A stretch of 64,000 nucleotides of DNA from Gamsiella multidivaricata (taxonomy: Eukaryota; Mortierellomycota; Mortierellomycetes; Mortierellales; Mortierellaceae), in the NCBI RefSeq assembly GCF_025024155.1, contig NW_026251713.1:62001-126000 (forward strand). Direction: 5' to 3'. The notes below the pieces were generated by a model. That model was not told the DNA's origin, searched no databases, and worked only from the letters and a program-made list of their open reading frames with translations. The translations under genes were made by a program, and so were the position numbers. Below, piece after piece: positions 22,625 through 34,045 of the stretch. How positions within the stretch are numbered: position 1 is the stretch's first letter; every line of letters begins with the position of its first letter.

Positions 22625-24586
22625 TTACTCATGCTGGTGACCCTTCAATTTACGGGTGATCCTCAAACACACGCGTCCGTGTGCTCCCGCAGCATAAATA
22701 TCGGTGAATACCAGCCGTGTTGGGTCCCTGTGCGCGCCCAGCGCGTCCTTCAGGGCCTGGTGGATATGCTGATCGTTCGATCCTGCATGGACCAGTGAGC
22801 TATCCAGACTAGTGTCGACCATCATCACGTTACGATTCTCGATGAAAAATTCGTCATGGCTGCCATATCGGTAGCGCTGCTGGAACAGACGGTTCTGGCG
22901 ATTCTGGTCCTGCGCATATTTACCAGGGTCCGCCAAGACATCGGCTCCGAGAGCTGGGTATAGACTCGATCCGAGGTTACAGCCAACGCCGTCACCCTTG
23001 GATCGGGACAGGTCCAAAAGGCCAGCTTGAGGCATCCTGTCGACAATCTTATAGGGTCTTCTGACGGCCATCCACGCGAGACGAAGGAGGTCATTACCTT
23101 GCTGGCCAAAGAGTTTTTCGTAGGTGGCATGATCGGATCCGGTGAGCCAGTGCCAGGCCAAGAAAAGACTCTTCCATGAGTCCTTATGTCTGAGAGCGAA
23201 CGCGCTCCAGGATTGCTCATACGAGGTAGGTTCGCAGTCGGACTGAATGATGGGCCAGATAGGATTGTCGTGTGCTGGTACGGCGGAGGGGTGTTGCCAG
23301 AACACGGCGCCTGTCCGAATGTAATCAGGGTGCTGGAATACGATCCTTGGGGACTGCATCGGAAGGGTCGAGGGTGAAAAATAAATAATATCCTCGAATC
23401 CAGAGTTGATGAGCGCTGCGACCGTCATGGCCTTCTGTAGCAGGCCCGGGTTCCTGCCAACCCTCGATTTGAACCCTTGGATATTCAAGCTGCTGATAGG
23501 TGTGTTCGTCGCCCCTGAGGCAAGATCGTCGCTGTCTGATGACTGCACAAAAGCGTCGCTCACCGTTGAAGTATCCTCGTTCAAAGACCTGACGACCGCA
23601 CCCCAGGACGCGATCATCTCGTGCAGCTCCTCCGATACATCGTCTGCTCGCTCGAACCAAACTTCGATCGGGATTGAGGAGATGCTTCGGATCAGTCCGA
23701 TTTGGACCAGCGTGTTCGAAACCGTGTCCTTGCCATCGCCGTCGGGGAACGCGCTTAACACGATACCTTGACCAATCCATCCTGGGCTGTATTCTTTCCA
23801 GTTGGGAAGAATCTGCTTGAGCGACCTCTTCCAGGCGAGAGACAATGTCCAGGCGTTTTCTCTTGTAATCTGTTTCCAGTCCTCGATGCGGACTCGCTCC
23901 CGTTCCAGTTTGATCTCCTTCGGCAAGGCGTGTTCGCCTTCAGCAAAGGCCTGCTGGCACACGGGTGCGTCGAAATCCCGAATCATGAAAACGGATCTAG
24001 GATCCATCTCTGAGCCGTCTGGGTTTTTGTATACGACCGGTTCTTTTGGCGCGATAATTTTTTTATCGTTGTTGTTGTTGCTGTCGATGTTGCTGGAGCG
24101 TTGCTGAAGCTGTGACGCTGATGAAGACAATTGACTGAAGGTGGAGGAGGAGGGGGAGGAGATCCTGATGTCCCAGGCAGATAAGAAATAGATCAAAATG
24201 ACGATCCCTCCGGTACAGAGCATGATCAGCATGCTGCGTTTCCTGCGCGGCGATCCGTGGATTAGGGTGGGACATATCCTTGAGACTCGGGCCTTGAGGG
24301 ATTGATTCCTGTGCTGGGAATGCTGCAGTGGATTGAGGAGGTGTAGTCCACTCAGACGCTTGGTGCTGTTAGTATGATTCGGTGGAGAGTTGGGGTGACC
24401 GCTGTTCGCAGATGCGGATGCAGAAGCCGCGGCAGCGATTGATGACTTGATGGCGGCAGTGTGGGTGGAGGGTAGTCCACCGGTTCCGGCCATGATGTGT
24501 CCGTATGAGCTCTGACGTCGAGGGTTAACGTTGACGGCGAAGGAGGACGATGTGGACGTCGAGGCAGGCTTCTGGTTGAAGGACAT
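22625..24586 (-). CDS. type II membrane alpha-mannosyltransferase, MNN1/MNN2-like
   Basis: A single-exon gene of 653 aa, unusual in this intron-rich window. Residues 1-115 are Ser/Ala/His-rich cytosolic tail. One membrane anchor follows (RSMLIMLCTGGIVILIYFL). A Ser/Asn/Gln stem and a luminal catalytic domain come next. The domain carries family hallmarks: GIVLSAFPDGDGKDTVSNTL, LIRSISSIPIEVWFERADDV, GRNPGLLQKAMTVAALINSG, then FEDIIYFSPSTLPMQSPRIV, and DYIRTGAVFWQHPS followed by NPIW. In relatives the segment after the first hydrophobic strand carries a DxD-type metal site; here it reads YFSPSTLP, without acidic residues. It would act in the Golgi on N- or O-mannan. A loss of classic activity, or a different sugar donor, is possible. 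Confidence 0.8.
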   Translation of the reverse strand: MSFNQKPASTSTSSSFAVNVNPRRQSSYGHIMAGTGGLPSTHTAAIKSSIAAAASASASANSGHPNSPPNHTNSTKRLSGLHLLNPLQHSQHRNQSLKARVSRICPTLIHGSPRRKRSMLIMLCTGGIVILIYFLSAWDIRISSPSSSTFSQLSSSASQLQQRSSNIDSNNNNDKKIIAPKEPVVYKNPDGSEMDPRSVFMIRDFDAPVCQQAFAEGEHALPKEIKLERERVRIEDWKQITRENAWTLSLAWKRSLKQILPNWKEYSPGWIGQGIVLSAFPDGDGKDTVSNTLVQIGLIRSISSIPIEVWFERADDVSEELHEMIASWGAVVRSLNEDTSTVSDAFVQSSDSDDLASGATNTPISSLNIQGFKSRVGRNPGLLQKAMTVAALINSGFEDIIYFSPSTLPMQSPRIVFQHPDYIRTGAVFWQHPSAVPAHDNPIWPIIQSDCEPTSYEQSWSAFALRHKDSWKSLFLAWHWLTGSDHATYEKLFGQQGNDLLRLAWMAVRRPYKIVDRMPQAGLLDLSRSKGDGVGCNLGSSLYPALGADVLADPGKYAQDQNRQNRLFQQRYRYGSHDEFFIENRNVMMVDTSLDSSLVHAGSNDQHIHQALKDALGAHRDPTRLVFTDIYAAGAHGRVCLRITRKLKGHQHE

Positions 24587-25629
24587 GGTTGGCGAGGAGG
24601 GGTATGCGATACAGCAAGTGCAGCCCTGTTCCTGAATATCAATTGATGGTATTAGATTCTAATGATTTTTTATTTTGTCTTGACGAGGAAGGAAGGAAGA
24701 AGTACGGTGTTCTGGGTGATGGCGGAGAGGAGGATGGGATTGTGAGATGAAGAATGAAGAAGAGGTGGAGGGGATGATGGAAAAAGAAGGGAACCTTATT
24801 ACAACCCTGGTATGGACTAGACTATAGTAGCAAGGTGTATGTGTGTAACCAAGCTGTGTGGGTGAGCACGATGGATTCCATCGAAATGCTCTATCATTTG
24901 CAGAAAGAAACTCTATGTCGCATCCAATCAGAAATAGACTAACAGGAGAGCCGTTCCTGAATGGTGTCTGCCAGCTTACCTTTTCTCATTCTCTCGCGCG
25001 CTCTCTCTCTCTCTCTCTCTTTTTTTTTTTTCCCTCTTGCGACTGTGTTGTGGCTGTACACTCCCCTTGGCATCGTGGGCCTTGGGATACCGAGTATGGA
25101 CAAGCAGGCAGACCCATGGGGAGAATACAGGCATGGTGACATGTGGTGGTACCTGAAAAAAATCTGAAAACTTTGATGGTTTCAAATTAGTCCAAGCTGG
25201 CGACAAGGCTAGGAATCCACTGGCTAGCCTCCATCCGAAAAAGACAGCCAGACCGATCAATTCAAACTCTGTAGGGCGTCCATACCATGACTACCAATAG
25301 GTCGTATTATGACCATGTCAGTGCCACATCTGTACGGTAGTCTGTAAGCCATCTGCACAATGCGGGTCATCGAAGGCGCAAATCAGCAGTATCAACAGCA
25401 GCAATAATAATAGTAACAATTTATGTGGAGCCCATAAGCGAAGTAACGGGACGAACATCAAAAAATGCATCTGTAGAATGGACGAGGAATGATTCTTGAT
25501 CCATCATCCTTTGTCCCATCTCTCCCTTTTCATCTCCCTCTCTCTTGGCCAGCGTGCGGAAGTATTCTCTTCTCACCCATCAATTGTGCCACCCTCTTCC
25601 TCGCTGGCCTGTCTTTTTGTGCGTGCCCA
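24587..25629. promoter_or_regulatory. divergent intergenic region (1 kb)
   Basis: It lies between the start codons of the mannosyltransferase and the membrane-protein gene. Holds a (CT)n run at about 25003-25020 followed by a T-run, plus a (CAG/AAT)-rich patch near 25390-25420. No gene or TATA box was recognised. Confidence 0.4.
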
Positions 25630-27161
25630 ATGGCCCGCCATAGGGCACCGAGCGATATCGAGCGAGCAACGCTCAAGAAGTCCACCGTCAGCACGGCTCC
25701 ACCGTAAGTCAAAAGCAGGGACCGAGGCAGGGCAACAACCACGGACAAGCTCAGGAGCAGGAATATGGAGCAATGCGCCAAGAAGGAGCTACTTAGCTGG
25801 ACTGTGCTGCCACAGTTATAGCCAGGCGAGGCCGAACCTCTTCTTGAACCAAACACAGCTCCATATCGGGGTTGAGGTCTCTACTATTCGTCCATCGCTA
25901 CCCAGATTGCTTACTTGTTCCTCATTCTTCATTGTACAGATGGGCACTGAACGAGTCGCTTTCTTGGAGTGGGCTACTTGAGGAACAATACGAGGTCCGC
26001 GCTAATCACACTAAGAGCGGCTCGTCTTCAACAAGCCTGGCAGAATCTCACTCAACCAGGGCTCCATCAAAGGCATCTTTACCACGCTCGCCTAGTCCAA
26101 CAGGATCTACAGCTGCATCTTCATGGTCCGTCTTTGCGACCATGAGCAATACATCAACAGTATCCGAACGACTTTTAGCCAAAAGTAGCAGCGCATCTGG
26201 TAGACCCACCAACCTGGAAACGACCAACCCTGCAGCAGAACCCTTGTTAAGCGACGTCAACCACTCCCACCATCCGCGGTATCCGCAGAAGCTACAGGAC
26301 ATCTTCAGGACCAACAAGGTCGATGCAAATCATAGCCCCTGCACTTGTAATTGCCCTCACCACGAATCTCCGGCCCATTTCCGGCTCAGCAGAAATGGGA
26401 TGTCGGTGCGGTCCAAGAAGAGGAGCCAAAAATATTCGCTGGAGTTAGCTCGAGGATATCCGACGGGTCAATGCATTTCTTCGCGGGATCTTCCCCCAGT
26501 TACAATGTGGGATGAGAGGGACGACGACGACTTGCTTCTACAGGCACGCCGACAAAGCGTCGGCACCAATACTGCTATCAACATTGAGGCCGTGAAGATG
26601 TTTCTCAACTCTCCACTCTTCTCCAACATCCTCAAGTCTCTTACCGTTATGGCTGCAGTCTCTCTATTTGTCATTGCGCTCGATGCTACTGTCATCCTTC
26701 ATCGGGACCTGACGCCAGAACAAATTGCGACTCCTCTCTCCAACGCCAATGCCTCCCTCATCATCACCATCATTCTCTCGATCCTCACCGTGGCCTACTC
26801 TTGCTTCACCATCTTTTTGGAATCGAGGAGACCGCCCGAGGGACTGGATACGTCCAATTCCAAACCGCTGATCGTCATCTTTTCAGAGATCGTTGCCTCA
26901 ATCATCTGGGCTCAGGTCTTGAGCGTGACGATATACGTTTACACCTGGACGTTCGGATGTACGACCGCAGGAAAAACGCAGTTGAGTTGGCTGTGGAACC
27001 AGGAGGGCGTATCCTTGGCAGACCACGACCACATTGTGGGTCGATTGTGTCGGCGAGAGGGGGCAATGGTAGGACTTGAGCTGCTGCTGGTCATGTTGTT
27101 GATCTTCAACTTTTATACCCATCTGGCGCAGAACTTCCGATTCATCCGCGCAGTTTCATGA
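25630..27161 (+). CDS. MARVEL-like four-TM membrane protein, fungal hypothetical
   Basis: Exon 1 is 25630-25703 (MARHRAPSDIERATLKKSTV...). A GTAAGT...TACAG intron runs to 25939. Exon 2 runs from 25940 to the stop at 27159-27161. The splice joins cleanly to read PPWALNESLSW. About 210 residues of Ser/Thr-rich disordered tail contain a Cys/His patch (CTCNCPHH). Four hydrophobic segments follow: LTVMAAVSLFVIALDATVI, LIITIILSILTVAYSCFTIF, LIVIFSEIVASIIWAQVLSV and GLELLLVMLLIFNFYTHL. This topology and spacing resemble MARVEL domains, which organise membrane trafficking and eisosome-like patches. There is no catalytic motif. The function is not known. Confidence 0.72.
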
Positions 27162-27535
27162 TAATAGTAATATTAATAAAAAATAAAAAATAAAAAAAAA
27201 TAAAAAAAAAAAAGCTGGTTTATCTTAACGACGCTCGGAGGCATAAAGCATTGCGTCTGTTGGACATTATGAAGCGAATGCGGGAATGAAGGAAGACTAG
27301 ACTATCTGGCTAGCCTTGCTACATTGCGCCATGTGGTACAAGTCAGAGGCCACTTGTACTATTTACTTCCCTTAGTTTCTTCCTTTTTTTCTTTTCTTTC
27401 CTTTCCTCTTTTCCCGCTCTTTCAGCTGCGTGTCATCATTCTCCTCGTCTTTTCAGGACTATAATTCATCAACAGCCTCGTCCTCGACTGTCCTCACCTG
27501 TCCCATAATCGACAAAGAATTTTTTTCCCGCTAAA
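27162..27535. other. intergenic, 3' end of the membrane-protein gene and promoter of arrestin gene 1
   Basis: An (AAAAT)n/A-rich string at 27175-27213 is followed by a pyrimidine-rich leader near 27365-27420. No gene is seen. Confidence 0.45.
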
Positions 27536-28827
27536 ATGTTCATAACAGGAGAACCAAAAGTCAGAGACCTGACCATCCACGTCGATACAGGAAGCGCCAT
27601 CGGACCCAAGGGCCTTCCACTTGTGTACGGACATCAAGATACCCACACCATACTTCATGTGACAGTGAAGTTCGAGAGTAGCCATGACTGTAAAGCCAAG
27701 GCCGTCGAAATTTTTTTCAGAGCTGCAGTGAAGACGTTTTACTTTGGTATGGTGATAGAGTGCAAGTTTGTGAAAATGCATACAATGCCCTGGCAGCAGT
27801 CCAGTTTTCTTTTTTTCTTTTTTCTTTAACATCCTCACATCAACGGTGAATAGCACAGGACGAAGCGTCAAGGAAACACCAGGGAGAACAGGTTTTTTAT
27901 TCAAAGCAATGGGATTTAGACGTCGAACGACCAAAGGCAGGCTGGATTGCAAAGGGAACCTATGCTAGGCAATGCTCTGTCCTTCTCGACCCGTCACTGC
28001 CTTCCTCTAGCGTGAGTCCTTTTGGTTCGATGCGATACATCTTCGAGGCACGTCTGAAGGGTGCCAAGGGCATTGGAATTGCGCGGACGGACTGGGTCGT
28101 GACACAGGAGGTTTGGGTCTTGAACTCTTCGCTACCGTTTCTGAGCACCAGCCTCATCGACAACCCTATCGTGGTCCAAGATCAATGGAAGGACTCACTG
28201 CCATATTCTCTATCAATCCCTTCAGACACTCTACATTTCGGGCAGGTGGTGCCTATCACCATTCAACTGGAGCCTTTCAGGTCAGGATGTGCCTTTGAAG
28301 GGGATGAGGCCGTGGTGACCAGCGCCAGCTTTACATTACGGGAGAAAAAGACCTTCCGAGCCATGTTTGTCAGAGACACATACGAGACATCAGAGAAGCT
28401 GCTGCATATTGCTGTTAACACCGGGTGGCCTCAGAGCATCGACGGATGGCAGAGAACAATCCATGTCTCCATGCCCTTATCCCCAGCAATGTCGGCGGAT
28501 ATGCAGACAAAGTACTTGGATGTTGCGCACACATTGATCGTCTTGGTCGAGTTTAAATCAAGCCGGATGGTCAAGGCAGAGAAGCTGAGGGCACAGGGTA
28601 AGTTGTTTTGTGCGGTCGTAAGCAATAAAGAGCCTGGAACTGGTGGGCTAACATTCTTGCCTCTGCTTTGCACAGTCGATGTTCAAATCACAGCACCTCG
28701 GCCCCTGTCCACATCCTTGCCTCCACAATACGGAGATGCAGTCCCGGTAGAATCGTTGCTGCTAGTGGAGCCTGCTCCAGCATTTGATGCTGATGAACCC
28801 CTTCCAGGGTACTCTCGTTACGAGTAG
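27536..28827 (+). CDS. alpha-arrestin-like protein (arrestin N and C domains), copy 1
   Basis: Starts at ATG 27536 (MFITGEPKVRDLTIHVD) and ends at 28825-28827. Introns follow TTTTACTTTG and GCACAGG; both splice in frame. The N-terminal beta-sandwich reads HVTVKFESSHDCKAKAVEI and then RPKAGWIAKGTYARQCSVLL. The C-terminal domain has SLSIPSDTLHFGQVVPITIQ, TLREKKTFRAMF and LVEFKSSRMVKAEKL. The tail carries PPQYGDAV, a PPxY motif that would bind WW domains of a Rsp5/Nedd4-type ubiquitin ligase, and a near-PPxY LPGY. Alpha-arrestins act as adaptors that bring Rsp5 to plasma-membrane transporters for endocytosis. A paralogue follows 0.2 kb downstream with a conserved last intron. Confidence 0.82.
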
Positions 28828-29049
28828 TTCTCACACGTAGGAATATATTATTACAAATCTATGCCATCAACCACCATTGTTTATTAGGCCAATTTGAGTG
28901 TAGCCTCACGGATGTTTGTGCCCCTTGACATCAACATGTTCATCCGCCGTGTTCATCATCTCTCATCTTGCCACTCTGGCATATATGTAAAATATATCTT
29001 CGCTCATTCTGTAGCAGTCTCCTGTTTGCATAACCGTCAAAGGAAAGGA

Positions 29050-30282
29050 AAAGAAATTGGGGGTGGAGGTCTTGAACGGGCAGCCCAATGGTCCTGACGG
29101 GTCATATCTGTTCTATGGCGTTCCTGAGGGGACAACCCTTATTCAGGGTCGCGTGCGTTTCGCAGCCAATTACGAGTGCAAAGGCGAGAGGATTGAGTAT
29201 TCATTCGTCGGCAAGGCTAGTTGCTCCTTCTCAGGTAAAGCAGCTCCTTCGAGTCAGCAATAACTGCCCACGCGCAAAGAGATTGCCCGGTTGACACGTT
29301 CGTTCTTTTTGCAAACGCTTATCACTAACCATTAACGGACAGCTGGAGATGATACGATATACGGCAGAGAAGTCTTGTACGAACGAATCTTCATCATGAA
29401 CATCCAGCGACCCAACAGACCACACAAGATATCGCCCGGTCACTACGAGGAGACCTTTGAGATATCTTTGCCTCCCACTCTCCCATGCTTCAACAGTAGT
29501 GATCATGCCCGGGTGAGCTACATCATCACGGCCCGCTTGATCCGCAAATGGAGCTTGGACGTGATTGAGACCAAGGAGATCTGGTTTGTCTCAACTATTC
29601 TACCACCGCCCTCGGCAGGGCTTCAACTTGTTCCTGCCACGACCTACGGCCACTGGAAGGAAGTTCTCCCTTGCTCCATCACGTTGCCATCAGAGGTTCT
29701 CTGCTTGGGACAGACCGTCCCGGTTATTATTCGATTGGGCCCATTTTTGTCGACGAGTAAGGCGTCCGGAAAGAGGATCAAGTTCTGCAGCCGAGACTTC
29801 GATTGAAGCAATACGCGACTCTGTCGAGCAATAGTGGAAACACCACTACATCGAGGTACAAGGGTAACGTGGTCGATCTTAAGCTGAGCCACTGGCCGAG
29901 ACACGAGGTGCAGTGGTTCCAGGGTACGGTTCTGATGCCAATACCTCCGATGCTGGCCCTTACACCTACCATAGAGACGTCGGTCTATTCGGTCCGACAT
30001 TCCATCAACTTATCGGTTGACATCGGCGCCAAAGGCCTTGCAGGCCTTTTGAAGTTCAAAGGTACGTAGACGTCTGTCGACATTTGGGTTAGAAATGAAA
30101 TCATGCGTATTTTGATATATTTTTTGAATATATTTTTTTGGATAGTCAAGGTTCATATCACCGCACCCCGGCCACCAGGCGAATGGAACCTCAGCGTTAC
30201 TCGTATGCCAGGCGAATTGGACCCCGGTGTCGGATATGGTAGGCCAGTCCCTGTTGGGGAAGCGAAGGGCGACTTGCAATGA
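29050..30282 (+). pseudogene. alpha-arrestin-like protein, copy 2, frameshifted and lacking a clear start
   Basis: Homologous to the gene just upstream. It keeps VEVLNGQPNGPDGSYLFYG, HYEETFEISLPPTLPC, then WKEVLPCSITLPSEVLCLGQ and VPVIIRLGPF, and the final exon VKVHITAPRPPGEW at the same intron position as copy 1. Two problems are seen. First, no ATG precedes the N-terminal exon in frame; the frame runs back to a TAG near 29014. Second, the frame ends at TGA near 29804 right after SRDFD, while the continuation LKQYATLSSNSGNTTTSRYK is in another frame. One missing T in GATTGA would restore it. No PPxY is seen in the tail. It may be a recent pseudogene or an assembly error; all other parts are well kept. 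Confidence 0.65.
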
Positions 30283-31180
30283 AGAGAATATTGAGTGGAG
30301 GTGCTTGGATGCGGAAATAAAAAGCATTAGGACTGTATGAGCTGCCTTTGGACTCAGCGAATGTTTACGAAGATGCAGATGTAGATGCAGATGCGGATGA
30401 TACGGATTGCGCGTGTGAACAAAAGGGCACAAGGGCGAGATCATCATGATCGGCTGTTCTGTTTCCGTTGAGGTTTGGACTACATACACCTGTGCGGCCA
30501 CAGGTAGCGCGTAACAGAGCACCCGGGATCGTCCATAGGATTGTGAGCAGGGGTGAGTGTGGGGAGCGAGGGCCATACGTCGCCCGCGTTTTTTTGATTT
30601 TCTCGGAGATCGGAGAGGGAGCGAGGCCAGGGGCTGAGGCGCATTCGTACGTGTGTGTGTGCGAGCAAGGCGAGGCAGAGGACGCGCTAGTCTCCAGAGC
30701 AGGCGTGTGGATGGTGGATGGTGGCTGGCGGTGGTGCGGGGGGAGAGTCGAGAGGAGGATGGGCGGGTGTGGTTGGTGGCGGCAGCTGTGGACTGTGGAC
30801 GAGTGCAGCAGCAGTGGTGTAATGTGTGGGGTAAGAAGAAACATGCGTGTTGTTGTTATCGCCTTTATCGCCTCTGCACGCTCTCTCTTCATCCCCCTTC
30901 TCTTCACATCCCTCTCGATCAAGAACCTCCCCATCCATCCATCGTCCCCTCTCGCCCACCCACCCTCACCAACCACTCGCTCGCTCGCTTGCATTCTGCA
31001 TGCCTTTTTTCTTTTATTTTTTTGTTATCACTATTATTGCTACCATTGCTATCTATTTATTTATTTTTTTGATTGCTTTTCTCTCACGCTGCTCTCCCCC
31101 CTCTATCTTCCTCTATCTTTCTCTATCTTATCTCTCTCCACACACACCCACAGTTTCAACCCATCCTGAAACAAGATTGA
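30283..31180. promoter_or_regulatory. 0.9-kb upstream region of PTC7
   Basis: No gene is seen. The right 300 bp are strongly pyrimidine-rich on the plus strand (TCTCTCT, TTTATTTATTT) as expected of a fungal leader. The left part is GT/GC-rich (GTGTGTGTGTG near 30652-30662). Confidence 0.45.
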
Positions 31181-33858
31181 ATGAGCAAGGCAAAGCACCT
31201 CCAAAGCACCCTCCTCCGTGGACAGCAGCTCCTGCAGCAGCTCCACACCCCGGTGGTTACCGTCGTCTCTGCCACGGCCACCACCGCCTCCACCGCCTCC
31301 GCCTCAGGGTCCCTACGTCTGCTGCCCTCGCGTCTCATAATCGGACCTAGTCTGGATTCAGGCGCGCGTTCGATTCACACCCAGTCCCATTTACAACCAC
31401 TGCAACTCCACCAGCAGCAGCAGCAGCAGCAGCAGCAAAAACAACAACAGCAGCATTATCACCATAGATCATGTCAACGGCACAACTCACGCGTCCGTCA
31501 ACAGCAAGATCACCCTTGCTCAAATGCTGCCTGTCTGCTCCACACCTCTGCTTTAAACCGCTCGTTGCCCTCGCCCTCGCCCTCGGAAACAGCAAAGGCT
31601 GCAACGGAAACCGCAGCAGCTGCTTCGAGCTTGGATGGCACCGACAATATCTCACGCAACAATACAGACTCTGGCCATCCTTCTTCAGTACCCATCTCGA
31701 GCACGGGTGATGTTCATGCAGCAGCAGCAAATGCACACGTGTTTACTGAGCAGACCGCTTTGCGATGGACCTCAGAACTGCCGTGGATAGATCCGCTCAC
31801 CCAGTCATCGTACGAACCGGGCCAGAACCCAATAAAGCCCAGTAACGGAGGAGGGACATTGGGAGGTACAGGAAGGACTCAAGGATCGACCATTACAACA
31901 ACAAAGACCTCGTCGTTTTTCGATCAGCCCTTTCAGAACACACGGCATAATTACGTCTTTGCGCATGGCGCATCTGGCTTTGCAAAGAACCCTGGAAAGG
32001 CACCCACGCTTACGCCTGAGGAGGATCGCGCCTACTTCAGCGTACAGGTTGGAGAGGATTCATATTTTCGCCGACATGACGCCCTCGGCGTCGCAGATGG
32101 TGTTGGAGGGTGGAGCGGCACAACAGGCAAGTACTCAACTATCGTGTCCTCTCTTGCTTTGTCTTTATCAATGTGCAGGCCATTCCTACGCGACTTTGGC
32201 CACACAGTTGGCGCTTGTGGAAAGAGAGGGAATAGGAAGGAGCCATCGTTAATTGGCCACTCATGCACCCCATTTTGGTGCTATGAGACTATAAGACTCT
32301 TTTGTTGGGTGCAATACAGCAACATAGGAGCATAGGTCTTTTTTCTATATGGAGCGGGATGGTGATGGAAGCGACGCCTGTCTTCAATTCCATTTTGCAT
32401 GTCTTACGATAAGGACAAAGGATAGAAAGATAGGGCGTTTCCAGGGCCCAAAAATGAATTGGAGTGCAAAAACAAACAATGCTCACTCACTGGAGTTGGC
32501 CGGCCACAAACCCTGGGATAGTTACCCCTTCCGCTTCCCCTTGCACGCCGAGTAAATAAGGACAGCACAATGCTACGGTTCACACCGTCAGTGCGCCATT
32601 ATCTGACTTTTAATGTGCCTACCACATACACATATCTAACCAGCGCAGCGTTTCTGTCTCTTCTTAGGCGCAAACCCGGCCCTTTATTCGCGCAAGCTGA
32701 TGCACTACGCCTTCTTGGAGCTGGAAAAATATGACAACATCGAGGAGGAGGCATTCTACGACTACTTCAATGTCAACCCTGTTCAGATCCTGGAGAAGAG
32801 CTACGAACAGAGTGCAAGGGATGCCAAGAAGGAGGTAACGCAGTCCGTCCAAGTCTCATCAAGTTTCCGTAACCGATTACTTCCTTACAGCAACTCGCCT
32901 TTAAAAAATCTCTTTTCCTAACATGTACATGTGTATTTCTCTTGATGGAATATCTGAAACTATATAGGGCCTGATCGGATCTTCAACGGCATGCCTGGCT
33001 ATCCTCCGTGACGACGAACTTCGTATTGCCAACCTGGGGGACTGTGGTGTGAGCGTTATTCGTCACAACGAGTTCATTTTCAGAACCGAGGAGCAGCAGC
33101 ACTCATTCAATTATCCGTACCAGCTCGGGACGGGCAGCACTGATAGTCCTACGGATGCCCAGGTGTTCACGGTCAAGGTGGAGAGTGGCGATATTGTCGT
33201 GATGGGAACAGACGGCATTTTCGACAATCTCTTTGACGAGGATATTCTGGAGGAAGTTGTGCGATGTGTCAGTGGCGTAGATCCGAATCAGAACCAGAGT
33301 CCTTACGGCACAGGAAAACCGCCAGCGATTCTCTCAGGCAAGGGTGTGGGCGGTCTTTGGAGTGGACTGACGAGCGGTGCAGCCAAATTGGCCTCAACAT
33401 CCACCTCGACAATTGCAGCAATTACCGGCAAGACTACGGCCGCCGCAGGGACAGCAGATACAGCTGCAACAAGTACAGCAACGTCAGCAGGGGAAGCAGA
33501 ACCCATCGCAGCACTGCTGAGTCGGGAAGATCGAGAGTCGTCTAGTGAGCTTTCGCCCATTGCCGCGGCAGCCATCGCTGCCGCCCATTCGACCGCATTA
33601 CCGCCCTCCGCTGCACTATATACCATACCCACGGCGTCGCAGAGGCAGTACGAGCGCAAGATTCCAGAGCCCAGCGTCATCAGCGATGCATTGGCAAAAA
33701 GGGCCAAGAGCGTTAGCGAGGATACGAGGCATCATGGCAGTCCATTCCAGAGTCGCGCGATGCAGGAGGGCCTTTACTACCAAGGGGGTAAACAGGACGA
33801 CATGAGTGTGCTTGTTGCGATCATCAAGGTTGCAGAAGACTCGCCTGATCGGCGGTAG
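31181..33858 (+). CDS. PTC7: PP2C-type protein phosphatase, Ptc7-like, mitochondrial
   Basis: Starts at ATG 31181. The first about 260 residues are low-complexity: a basic presequence and then His/Gln repeats. The phosphatase domain begins at YVFAHGASGFAKNP. Metal-binding motifs are seen: EDSYFRRHDALGVADGVGGW, then STACLAILRDDELRIANLGD, then DGIFDNLFDEDILEEV and QDDMSVLVAIIKV. A GC-AG intron lies at 32127-32667 and a second one between KKE and GLIGSS. An Ala/Thr/Ser-rich insert of about 130 residues (33290-33690) sits between the DGIFDN motif and the last strand, where yeast Ptc7 is compact. Yeast Ptc7 dephosphorylates Coq7 and other matrix proteins, supporting coenzyme Q synthesis. Confidence 0.88.
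32127..32667 (+). other. non-canonical GC-AG intron in PTC7
   Basis: The reading DGVGGWSGTT-G-ANPALYSRKL needs the donor to be GCAAGT at 32127, directly after the first base of a Gly codon, with acceptor TTCTTAG at 32661-32667. The nearby GT (32131) would shift the frame. The rest of the donor fits the consensus. At 541 nt it is among the longest introns in the window. Confidence 0.7.
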
Positions 33859-34045
33859 AATCTTTTTTTTTTTTTTTTTCTTTTTTCTTTTTTCATTTTT
33901 CATTTTTCTTCCTTTTTTTTTTTTCTCTTTTTTTTTTCTTATTTTCTCTTTCTTTTCCCCTTTCCACTTGTCCTCCCCTGAGTCCACCTCCAAGTAATCA
34001 TAAATGTGAAGAAAGTGATGAAGAAAGAAAGAACCTCGTCTCTTT

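Noticed and set aside
29755..29795. A 34-nt mini-intron as an explanation for the arrestin frame break
   Set aside because: GT-AG ends exist, but removing it leads into the frame that stops at the TAG near 29832, not into the LKQYATLSS reading.
30468..31169. A 233-codon frame before PTC7
   Set aside because: Low-complexity sequence from the CT-rich leader, with no start context and no family signal.
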